From NCBI GenBank assembly GCA_016703335.1, contig JADJCG010000001.1, forward strand, positions 186,001 through 250,000: DNA of 64,000 nucleotides, given 5' to 3'. The notes beneath the pieces were generated by a model, which saw only the letters and a program-made list of their open reading frames with translations, was not told the origin of the DNA and searched no databases. Shown one piece after another: positions 9,285 through 18,677 of this stretch (within the stretch, counting starts at the first letter, position 1; every line of letters begins with the position of its first letter). This DNA is from Caulobacteraceae bacterium. Its GTDB lineage: Bacteria > Pseudomonadota > Alphaproteobacteria > Caulobacterales > Aquidulcibacteraceae. A program made the translations under genes and the position numbers.

Positions 9285-10230
9285 CTAATGGAGCAGGATT
9301 GCGCGCCGCGGCATAGCCACCACCGGTGGCGTCGTTCCTGGTGGCGACGGCGGATCATTCACAGGCGGATCTGGAATTTCCGTCGGCGGTTGCGGCGGTG
9401 GTTCCGGGCTATCCGGCTCGGGTTGGGTTGGCGTTGGTTGGTTCATCACCGAGCGAACGCGCGAACGGCCATTTAGGCGCCGACATCACCGCTACTCCAT
9501 AAAACTCCAACATCGCCCGCGCGCGATCCGATTCGTAGAGCGTGAAATAGCCGTCGTGATTGATATCGAGCGCCAAGAACCGGCGCTCCGCGCACGCTTG
9601 AAATTCCGCCGCATCGATCCGCCGGCTGAAATCGCGATCGCACGACATCACCGGCTCCACCTCGACCCCGAGCATAACCTCTTCTTGGCGCAATAGCTCC
9701 GGCCGCCGTGGCGCGCCCGTAACTGACGGGGTGAATTCGCGCAGACCTTCTGCGCTCGTTCGTGTCCGCACCTCCGGCCGAGCCCCGCGAATGCCAGTCG
9801 CGCTCTCACGTCGCTGGCGCGCTGATACCGTGACGGGCGCTGTATCGAGGTTCAGCACTTCGGGCGCATGCATGCGCCGAAACTCCGTCGACTCTACCGG
9901 GATCACCGATTGATCGTGGTTGGTGTCGAGGTCGTCCGTGAAGAATGCCATTGCTTCAACCACAAACTCGTCGCGGCTGATCTGTTGGTCATGATCGGTG
10001 TCCGCGTGAGCCAGCCATAAGAGGATGGGCGCATGGCGGCTCTCAGGATTGGCGCGGAACGGCTGGCCCATCGGGCTCACAAACAGCGCGCCGCGTTCAC
10101 CGCGATTATCTACCGGAGGCGCAGTCCCGACGGGCGGTCCTTGCGGCGGCGCAGACGGCGTCTGCGCAGCGGCAGTCGCGACAACGAGCGTAACGACGGC
10201 GAGCGTCGCCATCGCGAGCGATTTTGGCAT
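9285..10230 (-). CDS. Secreted EF-hand protein with Pro-rich tail, frameshifted near 9440
   Basis: After a signal peptide (ends TAAAQ) come four EF-hand-like loops: ADTDHDQQISRDEF, DTNHDQSVIPVE, CDRDFSRRIDAAEF and DINHDGYFTLYE, suggesting calcium binding outside the cytoplasm. The first frame stops at 9409, but one base of shift near 9440 gives a continuous Pro-rich tail (EPPPQPPTEIPDPPV, ending RRAILLH) with a stop at 9285. A second copy of this tail exists at 10335-10480 and supports the idea that the tail is real coding sequence. The frameshift is probably a consensus error. Confidence 0.7.
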
Positions 10231-10334
10231 GTAGTCCTACTCCCAGTGCGAGCGCTGCACGGTTCGCCAGGACTTTTGTCTGCGGTTTGCCAAGGATCAA
10301 GCCAACTGGCGCCAAAGCGTGTCAGCCGCACTGC

Positions 10335-10482
10335 TCAATGTAGCCAGATGCGGCGCGCCGGCATCGCCACAACCGAAGGCGGCGTACCAGGCGGCGACGG
10401 TGGGTCGCTCACAGGCGAGTCGGGTACTTCGGTCGGCGGCTGGGGTGGCGGTTCGAGCCATCGGGTTCGGGATCTTGTGGGC
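10335..10482 (-). pseudogene. Remnant of a paralogous Pro-rich EF-hand protein tail
   Basis: The minus strand encodes EPPPQPPTEVPDSPV followed by DPPSPPGTPPSVVAMPARR and a stop, closely matching the C-terminal tail of the EF-hand gene 1 kb away. No EF-hand domain or signal peptide precedes it; the sequence upstream runs straight into the groES promoter. It is best read as the leftover 3' end of a duplicated gene. Confidence 0.55.
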
Positions 10483-10579
10483 CAGGACGCGTCATGGCGG
10501 GCCAACGCCCGAAGTCGCCGGTCGGCGCCAGCGGCGCGCCGCAATGCGAATTTCGCTGCCTGCCCCCTCGGTTACCAGG

Positions 10580-10608
10580 TTGACCTGGCCCCGCCGGACC
10601 CCTATTTC
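10580..10608 (+). promoter_or_regulatory. groESL promoter (-35 TTGACC, -10 TATTTC)
   Basis: TTGACC at 10580-10585 and TATTTC at 10603-10608 are 17 bases apart. The sequence before the -10 box is CCCC, which also resembles the sigma-32 -10 element of alphaproteobacteria (CCCCAT-type). The CIRCE operator follows directly, so transcription would start at or in it. Confidence 0.6.
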
Positions 10609-10614
10609 CCGTCC

Positions 10615-10641
10615 TTAGCAACCAGAGCGAGCGAGTGCTAA
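10615..10641. promoter_or_regulatory. CIRCE operator (HrcA binding site)
   Basis: TTAGCAACC-N9-GAGTGCTAA. The right arm matches the CIRCE consensus exactly and the left arm matches 7 of 9 bases. It lies 49 bases before the groES start, the classic position, so HrcA repression of groESL is expected. hrcA itself is not in this window. Confidence 0.92.
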
Positions 10642-10689
10642 CAGCCGCTCTGGCGGGCAAAAGGCCTTAATAACCAAGGGAGTACACCA

Positions 10690-11010
10690 GTGGCGAGCTT
10701 TCGTCCCCTGCACGACCGCGTCCTCGTGAAGCGCGTAAAAGAAGAAGAAAAGACCCGCGGCGGGATCATCATCCCCGAAACGGCTCAGGAAAAGCCGCAA
10801 GAAGGCGAAGTCGTCGCCGTCGGCCCCGGCGCGCGCGATGAATCCGGCGAGCGTATCGAGCTCGACGTGAAAGTCGGCGACCGCATCCTGTTCGGCAAGT
10901 GGTCGGGCACTGAGGTGAAGGTCGATGGCGAGGAGCTCCTCATCATGAAGGAGTCCGACATCATGGGCGTCATCGAAGAGAAGAAGTCGAAGAAGAAGGA
11001 CGCGGCCTAA
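10690..11010 (+). CDS. groES: Co-chaperonin GroES
   Basis: Heptameric lid of the GroEL chaperonin. It starts with GTG at 10690 after AAGGGAG. FRPLHDRVLVKR at the N-terminus, the mobile loop KTRGGIIIPETAQEKPQEGE and the GDRILFGKWSGTEVK strand are all present. 106 residues is about ten longer than the common 95-96; the extra part is a Lys/Asp-rich C-terminus (EEKKSKKKDAA). First gene of the CIRCE-controlled groESL operon. Confidence 0.98.
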   Translation: MASFRPLHDRVLVKRVKEEEKTRGGIIIPETAQEKPQEGEVVAVGPGARDESGERIELDVKVGDRILFGKWSGTEVKVDGEELLIMKESDIMGVIEEKKSKKKDAA

Positions 11011-11101
11011 ACGCCTCGGACCGCGCGTCTTCAGACGCGCTCTTCGTTTTCAAGAAATTCTGCGGGTCTGAAGACCCGCAATCCAAGAAGGTTCAGCACC
11101 A

Positions 11102-12745
11102 ATGGCTGCTAAGATTGTAAATTTCGGCGCCGATGCCCGTGAGCGTATGCTCGCTGGCGTCGACATTCTCGCCAACGCGGTAAAAGTCACGCTCGGCCCG
11201 AAGGGCCGCAACGTCGTGATCGAAAAGTCCTTCGGCGCGCCGCGCACCACCAAGGACGGCGTCACCGTCGCGAAGGAAATCGAACTCGAAGATAAGTTCA
11301 TGAACATGGGCGCCCAGCTCATTCGTGAAGTTGCTTCGAAAACCAACGACGAAGCCGGCGACGGCACCACCACTGCCACGGTTCTCGCTCAAGCCATCGT
11401 TCGCGAAGGCATGAAGGCCGTCGCTTCGGGCCGTAACCCGATGGACCTGCGCCGCGGCATCGACAAAGCTGTCGCCGCCATCGTCACCGACCTCAAGGCG
11501 CGCGCCAAGAAGGTCGGCGGTTCGGAAGAGATCGCCCAAGTCGGCACCATCTCGGCCAACGGCGACACCGACATCGGCAAGTTCCTTGCCGATGCGATGG
11601 CGAAAGTCGGCAACGAAGGCGTCATCACGGTTGAAGAAGCCAAGAGCCTCGAGACCGAACTCGAAGTCGTCGAAGGCATGCAGTTCGACCGCGGCTATCT
11701 CTCGCCGTACTTCATCACCAACGCCGACAAGATGGAAGTCGTGCTCGAGGATCCGATGATCCTCCTGTTCGAAAAGAAGTTGTCGTCGCTCCAGCCGATG
11801 CTCCCGGTTCTCGAAGCCGTCGTGCAGTCGCAACGTCCGCTGCTCATCATTGCTGAAGACGTCGAAGGCGAAGCCCTCGCCACGCTCGTCGTCAACAAGC
11901 TGCGCGGTGGCCTGAAGGTCGCCGCCGTGAAGGCGCCGGGCTTCGGCGATCGCCGCAAGGCCATGCTGGAAGACCTCGCCATCCTCACCGGCGGCCAAGT
12001 CATCAGCGAAGACCTCGGCATCAAGCTTGAGAACGTGACGCTCGACATGCTCGGCAAGGCCAAGAAGGTCGTCGTGAAGAAGGACGACACGACGGTCGTC
12101 GACGGCGCCGGCGCCAAGAAGGACATCGAAGCCCGCGTTGGTCAGATCCGCAAGCAGATCGAAGACACCACGTCCGACTACGACCGTGAGAAGCTGCAAG
12201 AACGCCTGGCGAAGCTCGCTGGCGGCGTTGCGGTGATCAAGGTCGGCGGCGCGACGGAAGTGGAAGTGAAGGAACGCAAGGACCGCGTTGACGACGCGCT
12301 GAACGCCACCCGCGCTGCGGTGGAAGAAGGCATCGTCCCCGGCGGCGGCACAGCTCTGCTGCGCTCGGCGTTCAAGCTCTCGATCAAGGGCGACAACGAA
12401 GACCAAAACGTCGGCATCGCGATCATCCGCAAGGCGCTCGAAGCGCCGCTGCGTCAGATCGTCGAAAACGCAGGCGTCGAAGGCTCGATCGTTGTCGGCA
12501 AGCTGCGTGAGTCGAAGGACGACAATTACGGCTTCAACGCCCAGACCGAAGAATACGTCGACATGCTGAAGGCCGGCATCATCGATCCGGTGAAGGTTGT
12601 CCGCACGGCGCTGCAAGACGCAGCCTCGGTCGCCGGCCTCATCATCACGACGGAAGCCACGATCGCCGAAGCCCCGAAGAAGGATGCCGCCGGCGGCGGC
12701 ATGCCAGGCGGCGGCATGGGCGGCATGGGCGGCATGGATTTCTGA
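11102..12745 (+). CDS. groEL: Chaperonin GroEL
   Basis: 547-residue ATP-dependent folding chamber. It begins AAKIVNFGADARERML, contains the nucleotide-binding GDGTTTATVLA segment near residue 88, and ends with the standard Gly/Met tail (GGMGGMGGMDF). It lies 91 bases after groES in the same operon and is followed by a strong terminator. No oddities. Confidence 0.99.
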   Translation: MAAKIVNFGADARERMLAGVDILANAVKVTLGPKGRNVVIEKSFGAPRTTKDGVTVAKEIELEDKFMNMGAQLIREVASKTNDEAGDGTTTATVLAQAIVREGMKAVASGRNPMDLRRGIDKAVAAIVTDLKARAKKVGGSEEIAQVGTISANGDTDIGKFLADAMAKVGNEGVITVEEAKSLETELEVVEGMQFDRGYLSPYFITNADKMEVVLEDPMILLFEKKLSSLQPMLPVLEAVVQSQRPLLIIAEDVEGEALATLVVNKLRGGLKVAAVKAPGFGDRRKAMLEDLAILTGGQVISEDLGIKLENVTLDMLGKAKKVVVKKDDTTVVDGAGAKKDIEARVGQIRKQIEDTTSDYDREKLQERLAKLAGGVAVIKVGGATEVEVKERKDRVDDALNATRAAVEEGIVPGGGTALLRSAFKLSIKGDNEDQNVGIAIIRKALEAPLRQIVENAGVEGSIVVGKLRESKDDNYGFNAQTEEYVDMLKAGIIDPVKVVRTALQDAASVAGLIITTEATIAEAPKKDAAGGGMPGGGMGGMGGMDF

Positions 12746-12775
12746 TCCAGCCACCAAGCAGTCAGCTAAAACGAA

Positions 12776-12806
12776 GGGCGGAGCGAAAGCTCCGCCCTTT
12801 TGTTTT
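12776..12806 (+). terminator. Terminator of groESL
   Basis: A perfect 9-bp GC stem (12776-12784 with 12789-12797) with a GAAA tetraloop is followed by TTTTGTTTT. Confidence 0.95.
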
Positions 12807-12848
12807 CGGCGCGCCACGCTAGCGTAAGTGCGCTGGCGGGGCGGATTG

Positions 12849-14016
12849 ATGCGACTAGAACGAGTTGTTGGCGCCTTGATCACGGCGCTCGCGTCGGGCT
12901 TGGCGATCTTCGCCATCATCCTGGTTCTTGGCATTGATACAAACAACGAAGCGAACACATTTTGGCGTTGGGTGTTTCTGCTCGCAGGTTGGTTTCCGGT
13001 CGTATTCCTGCACGAACTTGGGCACGCAATCGGCGCGCAAGCGGCAGGCTGGCGCGTTCTGACTTTTCACGTTGCTCCGTGGGCCGTCCGGCTTCGGCCC
13101 TTCAGCCTCTCTGTCGCGGGATATGTCGGCGGCCAAGACGTTGCTGGGTTCGTCGCCGCAATTCCGAACACGCGGAGCGCCAACACAAAGTGGCGCGAAA
13201 CCGCATTCACCGCTGGCGGCCCCATCGCAAGCTGGCTTTGCTTTGCGTTATTGCTCGCCTTCGTCGCCCTTGCTTCGAGCACCGCGCCCCAGACCACACC
13301 GGACAACATGGTGCTCTCGCGTGGCGCGGACCTCATGGTCGTACGACATACGAGCGACACGCCAACTCATGCCTTCCTTCTGACGCTGTGCGTAGCGTTT
13401 GGACTTTACTCATGCGCGTGCGCACTCGTCTCAACATGGCCGCGCCTCAACGACACGCGCGGAGCCAATGACGGCGGTCTCATCGTGTCTTTGTGGCGCG
13501 AGGATCGGCCCACGAGCCTTGCCTACGCTTATAGTCTAATCCAATACGGAGTGCCCCGGCGCGCATGGCCCCCTTGGATCAGCGAAGAGTTGGCGCAAGC
13601 GCGAACCGACACAAGCGCGCACAGCCTCGCCGTCCACTTCATCCTGTTCCTCGCCTGCATGATGGAGCGAGATGACGCCGGCGCACGCGAGACGGCCGAT
13701 GCGCCGCGCAATCTCTGCCGACGCTGCTGCGACGCGGATCGCGCAAGGCCTCGTTGCCGCCGTCGTCGACAACAATCCCAGCGAAGCCGACGATCAACTC
13801 GCGAAGGTCAGAAATCTTGAAACGCGCCCACCGGTACTGCGCCTTCGCCAAATCGCGATTGCCGCGGCGATGGCCCGTGAGGATGGTCCGGGAGCGATCA
13901 ACCGCATTGACGCAGCAGCCAGCGATCGCGGAGCGCCTGACTATCCAGGTGGCGTCTGGAGTTTGCTAAGCGATCGCGTGGTGGGTCTTGCAAGACGCAG
14001 AGGCATTCTTGGCTAA
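12849..14016 (+). CDS. M50-like membrane metalloprotease, frameshifted near 13705
   Basis: The N-terminal half has hydrophobic segments and the zinc-protease signature VVFLHELGHAIGAQ (HExxH at about residues 56-60), as in site-2-protease-like M50 peptidases of the inner membrane. A second conserved-looking stretch is FTAGGPIASWL. The frame starting at the ATG 12849 becomes Cys/Arg-rich nonsense after GARETADAP near 13700, while another plus frame continues sensibly as ISADAAATRIAQGLVAAV to a stop at 14016. I therefore treat it as one gene with a one-base error. Substrate unknown; no typical partner (anti-sigma factor) is adjacent. Confidence 0.7.
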
Positions 14017-14092
14017 TCCGCGTTGCCGACCGTTGACGAGTTGGCTCATGCTGCTGGCGATACCGATCGACTGAGCAATTTGGGACTCGCAA

Positions 14093-14691
14093 ATGTTCAC
14101 CATCAAACCCGCAACCACCGCAGACGCGCCCGCTGCCATCGCGACGCTCGTGCATGCCTTCGCGCGCGATCCGCTAATGCTCTATCTCTTCGCGCATCAC
14201 CCGGACGGCGTCCCTCCGGCATCGAGACCTTCTTCTCCATCCTGCTCCGCGCCCGCATCGCGCTCGCTTCACCGGCGGACGTGTTGGTAGAGGACGGCGA
14301 AATCCGCGGCGCAACGATGGGCAATCACACCTCGCCGCCGGCTTGGCCCACCGCGATCAATCAAGAATGGCTACAGTTCCAGTCGAGCGTGCCGGAATTT
14401 CACGATCGCCTCGAAGCGTACGAGCAAATCTGCGACACGCACCAGCCCGACGAAATCTTCTACTATCTCGGCGTCATCGGCGTGCATCCCTCCCTTCAAG
14501 GCAAAGGCGCCGGCAAAGCTCTGCTCGATCACTTCTGCGAGCGCTCGCGCGCCGATCCAAAATCGCACGGCGTCTATCTCGACACCGCCAACCCAGCGAG
14601 CCTGCAATTTTACTACAAAAACGGTCTCGAACTCTGCGGCGAAGGCAACCTCGACGGTGCGCCGCTCTGGTGCGTCTACAAGCGCACGTGA
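14093..14691 (+). CDS. GNAT-family N-acetyltransferase, frameshifted near 14210
   Basis: Starts MFTIKPATTADAPAAIATLV, a typical GNAT N-terminus. The acetyl-CoA-binding motif is IGVHPSLQGKGAGKALLDH (QxxGxG/A) and is followed by LDTANPASLQFYYKNGLEL. The frame changes at about 14205-14215 between HHPDG and GIETFFSILLRAR. Target substrate unknown. The 3' end overlaps the convergent gene ending at 14676 by 16 bases. Confidence 0.85.
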
Positions 14692-15263
14692 GTGAGCTTC
14701 ACGAGACGCCCCCGCGCCGCCCCCAGCAAAACGCGCGCATAGAGCTTGTGAAACGGCAGCAGCGCGTTGAACGGAAACCCAAGCCGCGCTCGTCCTGATC
14801 CAATACCAACCGGCACCACCGCGCTGCCAAAATACAAACGCGTCCCACCGCCCTCGATCGGCGCAACCATCAGCCAAGACCGCGTGCGGCTGAGATAATC
14901 GCAAACCAGCACCTGATCCGGCGCCCGCGCCTCAACCGTCCAAGCCGCAAACTTCTCCGTCTCGCCCCGCGCAAGCCGTCGCGCGTCGTCATCACTCGAA
15001 GGCTTCGCAACCACCCAAGTCAGCACGAACCGCTCACACTTGAACGCCGCGCTCGTGTAAAACGCCTCGACAAACGAAGCGAAGGAAACGCCCGCCGCAA
15101 CATCCGTCGCAAAGCAATCCGTATACGCGCCCTCGCCAACGTAGGTGCGGAGCAAAGCTCCAGTCGGAAGTTCGCAAGATGTGATGGCGGCCACGTCAAA
15201 GCGTTGCACTTGAGCGCAACGAATTTCCAGCCGAAGCGACCCCTGCCTTGACCGTATAATCAC
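14676..15263 (-). CDS. Conserved hypothetical protein, 195 aa
   Basis: No recognised domain. It starts with GTG at 15263, inside an AT-rich segment shared with the divergent M24 peptidase gene. The protein is soluble, with no signal peptide or membrane segment, and has an FKCERFVLTWVVAKPSS region and RLYFGSAVVPVGIG. The C-terminus (ALLPFHKLYARVLLGAAR) looks amphipathic. The pattern recalls small single-domain beta-rich proteins of unknown function. Confidence is in the gene being real, not in any function. Confidence 0.6.
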   Translation of the reverse strand: MIIRSRQGSLRLEIRCAQVQRFDVAAITSCELPTGALLRTYVGEGAYTDCFATDVAAGVSFASFVEAFYTSAAFKCERFVLTWVVAKPSSDDDARRLARGETEKFAAWTVEARAPDQVLVCDYLSRTRSWLMVAPIEGGGTRLYFGSAVVPVGIGSGRARLGFPFNALLPFHKLYARVLLGAARGRLVKLTHVRL

Positions 15264-15284
15264 ATAAATATATCTTTATATGAT
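15259..15284. promoter_or_regulatory. AT-rich imperfect palindrome between divergent genes
   Basis: ATCACATA (15259-15266) and TATATGAT (15277-15284) are inverted repeats with 7 of 8 positions paired. The stretch overlaps both start codons (GTG at 15263 minus, ATG at 15280 plus) and is far richer in AT than its surroundings, so it may be a shared promoter/operator. Confidence 0.4.
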
Positions 15285-15966
15285 GTCAGAGGCAGAACGG
15301 TGGACGCGCTTGGTTGAAGCGGAGGCGCGGGCTCTGGAGATGCTCGCCGCCATCGAAGACGCGGGCTTCGTTCAACCAGGCCGACGCGAAAGCGAAGTCG
15401 ATGCGGACATCGCCGCCCTGGCAGAGCGCGAGTTCGGCGTCACCCGCCACTGGCACAAGCGGCTCGTCCGCACCGGCGCCAACACACTCTGCGTCTTCGC
15501 CGATAATCCCGAAGAGCGCACCATCGGCGAGAACGACACCATCTATCTCGATCTCGGCCCGGTGTTCGAAGAGTGGGAGGCCGACATCGGCCAAACCTAC
15601 GCAATCGGGAACGACCCCGCGCACCACGCGCTCATCGCCGCGCTCCCTGAAGTCTTCGAAGCAACGCGCGCGCACGCGAACGCAAATCCAAACATCACCG
15701 GCGCCGAACTCTATTCCCATGCCTGCAACGCCGCCGAACAACGCGGCTACCTCTTCGGCGGCAAGATCGCCGGCCACACCGTCGGCGAATTCCCGCATCT
15801 CACCTGGCCCGGCGAACGCGAACACACGCGCATCTATCCGGACAACCCCAACAAGCTCAGCGATCCAGACCACCTAGGCCGCAAGCGCTTCTGGATCATT
15901 GAGACCCACCTCATCGCCCCCGACCGCGCCTTCGGCGGCTTCTACGAACGCCTCCTCCGCCCATAA
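15280..15966 (+). CDS. M24-family metallopeptidase-like protein
   Basis: Aminopeptidase-P / creatinase fold, 228 residues. The metal-ligand series expected for M24 is visible: YLDLGPVFEEW and EADIGQTYAIG (two Asp), AGHTVGEFPH (His), and the Glu of WIIETHL. The N-terminal creatinase domain is absent, so it resembles the short M24 proteins common in proteobacteria. Substrate unknown. Convergent with the TonB receptor gene, sharing a terminator. Confidence 0.85.
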   Translation: MMSEAERWTRLVEAEARALEMLAAIEDAGFVQPGRRESEVDADIAALAEREFGVTRHWHKRLVRTGANTLCVFADNPEERTIGENDTIYLDLGPVFEEWEADIGQTYAIGNDPAHHALIAALPEVFEATRAHANANPNITGAELYSHACNAAEQRGYLFGGKIAGHTVGEFPHLTWPGEREHTRIYPDNPNKLSDPDHLGRKRFWIIETHLIAPDRAFGGFYERLLRP

Positions 15967-15972
15967 AGAAAA

Positions 15973-15998
15973 GAGCGGCGCCGTTGCCAGCGCCGCTC
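15973..15998. terminator. Bidirectional terminator
   Basis: A 9-bp perfect stem (15973-15981 with 15990-15998) and 8-base loop. On the minus strand it is followed by TTTTCTTT, so it ends the TonB receptor transcript and probably also the plus-strand peptidase transcript. Confidence 0.85.
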
Positions 15999-16025
15999 TC
16001 AAGTATACCCTCGGGGAGGAAGCTT

Positions 16026-18491
16026 TTAGAACTCGGCCCGCAGCGAAACCATCCAGGTACGCGGCGCGCCCAGATTGTAACGCGGGGTGCCAATGACGCC
16101 GCTTTCGCAATCGTACGTGTTGCCGCCTGCAGGCGTGCCCGGGAGGTTCACCGAGCAAATCTGCGTCGACAGATTGCCGAAATAGCGCTCGTCAAACAGG
16201 TTGATGACGTTGAGCTGCAGGTACGTGCGGTCAGTATGGAAGAGCTGACCAAAGTCCCACCGCAGATCTAGGTCGACCGTCGTGTAAGCATCGCTGCTGA
16301 CATCGTTGACGTCGGTCACCCAACGCTCGCCGACATACTTTCCTTGCAGGCCGATTGTGAACGGTCCGTTCTCGTATTCGACGCGCCCGGCGAAGGTCCA
16401 ATCCGGCGTTTCCACGAGTTGGCGGCCCGCAGTCGGAACGAGGTAGTCGGTCCCGCCGACACGCGCCGGCAGATCGTCCTGCACTTCGCTGTCGGTGTAG
16501 GCAGCCGAGCCGGAGATGGAGAGCTCTGGCGTCATCTGATAGCCGCCTTCAAGTTCCCAACCCCAGAGATCAACGGCGCCGATGTTGCGCGAGATGTTGA
16601 TGCCTTGGTCTTGGTCGAACACGCGTACGATGCGGTTGTCGAAGGAGTTGAACCAAGCCTGAGTCGATAGGATCAGGCGATCGCCTTGGTAGCGATAGCC
16701 GAGATCGTAAGCCTGCGACGTTTCAGGCTCGACGAGATCGAGCTGCGCACCGCTGATGCCGTTGTAAAGGTCGTCCGTACGTGGCGCCGAGAGGCCTTCG
16801 GAATAGCCGAAGAAGACTTGGCTGTGTTCAGCCATCCGGTATGTGAGGCCGAGGCTTGGCAGCACGTCTTCGTACTCAACCGTGGCGCGGAACGGCGCGA
16901 CGCCGGCCGGCACAACGCCGGGATAGGCGCAAGTCGGATCGCTCGACGAACCGGCCGTTGTGTAGCAACGCTGATCGAGTTCACGCGTGAACTGCGGTGC
17001 GCGGATGCCGAAATCGACCGTGAGCGCGTCGTCGAAGAAATCGCCGAGGTAGCGGACGCTGAATTGCTCGAGTGTCGCGATCGAAAGACGGTCGCGCTTC
17101 TGGAAATCGGTGCCAGCGAGCGTCAGGATGGGATCGCCGAAACCATCCTTGCCCCCGAACACATTACGCGGATCGCCATTCGCATCGAGACGGCCGTATT
17201 CGCCAGTTTGACGGTGGCGACCGCTATCGAACGTATAGCCGAAGATAAGGCGGTTGTTGTCATTGATGTCCCAGATCAGTGAGGACAACACGCCGTACCG
17301 GATCGTGTTGGTGTTGCTCGGCGAGTAGAGACGCACCGCGTCCAGAACGTCACCGTCGCCATTGAGGTCGACACCCAGGCCGCCCGCGCTGCCGCCGGCG
17401 CCATCGAGGCGATCGTCACGCTCTTCAACGACAGTCGTGCCGCCGCCGTTTGCCATCACATACTGAACGGTTGGGTCAAACGTGAACGTCAGGTTTTCGC
17501 CGAGCGAGAAGCGCGACTGGCCGCGTAGGTTGCCCGTGTTCGTCGGATTGATGCGAAGGTTGTAGTAGTTGGTGCAAGCGGCCGGATCGTTGACGTTGCT
17601 GCTGCTGCCTTCACCGTCATTCGTACGACCGGCGACGACTGTCGTGTCGAACGCGCAGGTCGCATTGTTGGAGAAGTTCGGATTAGCGGTCCAGTCGGCG
17701 AGCGTGCCTTGGCTGTAAAAGTTGTTGCGGTTCTCGTTCCAATGGAAGGCGACGCTCATGAAGTCGCCGCCATTGCCGAGCGGCTGATAAACACGAACGT
17801 TGTACTGCTCTTTCTGCAGCTCGCCCGGGCCGACGAATTGATCGTATTGTTGGAACGACGCCGCGCCGAACAAGCGTGTGTCGGCCGGACCGAACGAGCC
17901 GGTATCGAGACGGCCGAACAGACGCCAATAGTTGAAGTCACCGACCGACGGTTGCACCTGCAGGCGGAATTCTTCTTCCGGCACCGCGGTAATGTAGTTG
18001 ATCGTGCCGCCCGTGGCCGAGGCCGTCGGGCTGTCAACGTCGGTCGCGCCCATGTTGACGTTGGCGCGCGCGATCAACTCGGGGTCCATCATCTGGTTCG
18101 AGAAGATCGCATAGTTGCCGGTGTCGTTCAGTGGCGCGCCGTCGAACGTCAGCGAAATGCGGGCGCCATCGAAACCGCGCATACGGATCTGACCACCCGA
18201 CGAACCGAACGGGTCGGTGTTTGTGAAGTTGACGCCCGGGACGAGATTGATCGTGTTGAAGATCGTCTGACCGGCGGTCTGCTGATCAATCAAATCCTGG
18301 GTAACGGTCGAGCGCGAGCGGCCGACGGTTTCAGCCGAGATCACACCATTGAGATTCGTGCGTGTGCCGGTGACAATGATCGATTCTCCTTCCTGGATCT
18401 GCGATGCGGTCGATTGCGCGTGCGCCGCGCCGGCCATCGCGATCCTGCGTGCGGTCAACGCCGCGTTCGAAAGCAATTTCTTGGAGAACAT
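16026..18491 (-). CDS. TonB-dependent outer-membrane receptor
   Basis: 821 residues from the ATG at 18491, preceded by GAAGGGGG. The plug domain includes IIVTGTRTNLNGV and the GGQIRMRGFDGARISLTFDG segment; the barrel ends in ...WMVSLRAEF with the terminal Phe needed for outer-membrane insertion. It should import a siderophore, cobalamin or carbohydrate with TonB energy; no substrate-specific gene is adjacent. The N-terminal signal (MFSKKLLSNAALTARRIAM followed by AGAAHAQ) has a charged interruption in its hydrophobic core, possibly a pair of small sequence errors. Confidence 0.93.
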   Translation of the reverse strand: MFSKKLLSNAALTARRIAMAGAAHAQSTASQIQEGESIIVTGTRTNLNGVISAETVGRSRSTVTQDLIDQQTAGQTIFNTINLVPGVNFTNTDPFGSSGGQIRMRGFDGARISLTFDGAPLNDTGNYAIFSNQMMDPELIARANVNMGATDVDSPTASATGGTINYITAVPEEEFRLQVQPSVGDFNYWRLFGRLDTGSFGPADTRLFGAASFQQYDQFVGPGELQKEQYNVRVYQPLGNGGDFMSVAFHWNENRNNFYSQGTLADWTANPNFSNNATCAFDTTVVAGRTNDGEGSSSNVNDPAACTNYYNLRINPTNTGNLRGQSRFSLGENLTFTFDPTVQYVMANGGGTTVVEERDDRLDGAGGSAGGLGVDLNGDGDVLDAVRLYSPSNTNTIRYGVLSSLIWDINDNNRLIFGYTFDSGRHRQTGEYGRLDANGDPRNVFGGKDGFGDPILTLAGTDFQKRDRLSIATLEQFSVRYLGDFFDDALTVDFGIRAPQFTRELDQRCYTTAGSSSDPTCAYPGVVPAGVAPFRATVEYEDVLPSLGLTYRMAEHSQVFFGYSEGLSAPRTDDLYNGISGAQLDLVEPETSQAYDLGYRYQGDRLILSTQAWFNSFDNRIVRVFDQDQGINISRNIGAVDLWGWELEGGYQMTPELSISGSAAYTDSEVQDDLPARVGGTDYLVPTAGRQLVETPDWTFAGRVEYENGPFTIGLQGKYVGERWVTDVNDVSSDAYTTVDLDLRWDFGQLFHTDRTYLQLNVINLFDERYFGNLSTQICSVNLPGTPAGGNTYDCESGVIGTPRYNLGAPRTWMVSLRAEF

Positions 18492-18677
18492 GACACCCCC
18501 TTCGCGACGTGCGTGATCGCAGCGTCGTCCGTGCGACGGGCTCATAGCGGCGGTATTCGACAGTTCTCCGTCAGTTGCATGACGACTGTGTTGCAGCCCT
18601 CTTACGTTATCCCACGTGTCGTTCGCGCCACTCCGGTTTTTGTTGCAGGTTTGTGAAGCGTGCGTAGGTTGCGCCCG

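Noticed and set aside
11093..12958. A 621-codon open frame antisense to groEL
   Set aside because: It is the mirror of the highly biased groEL codons; no domain, no ribosome site, and groEL is certain.
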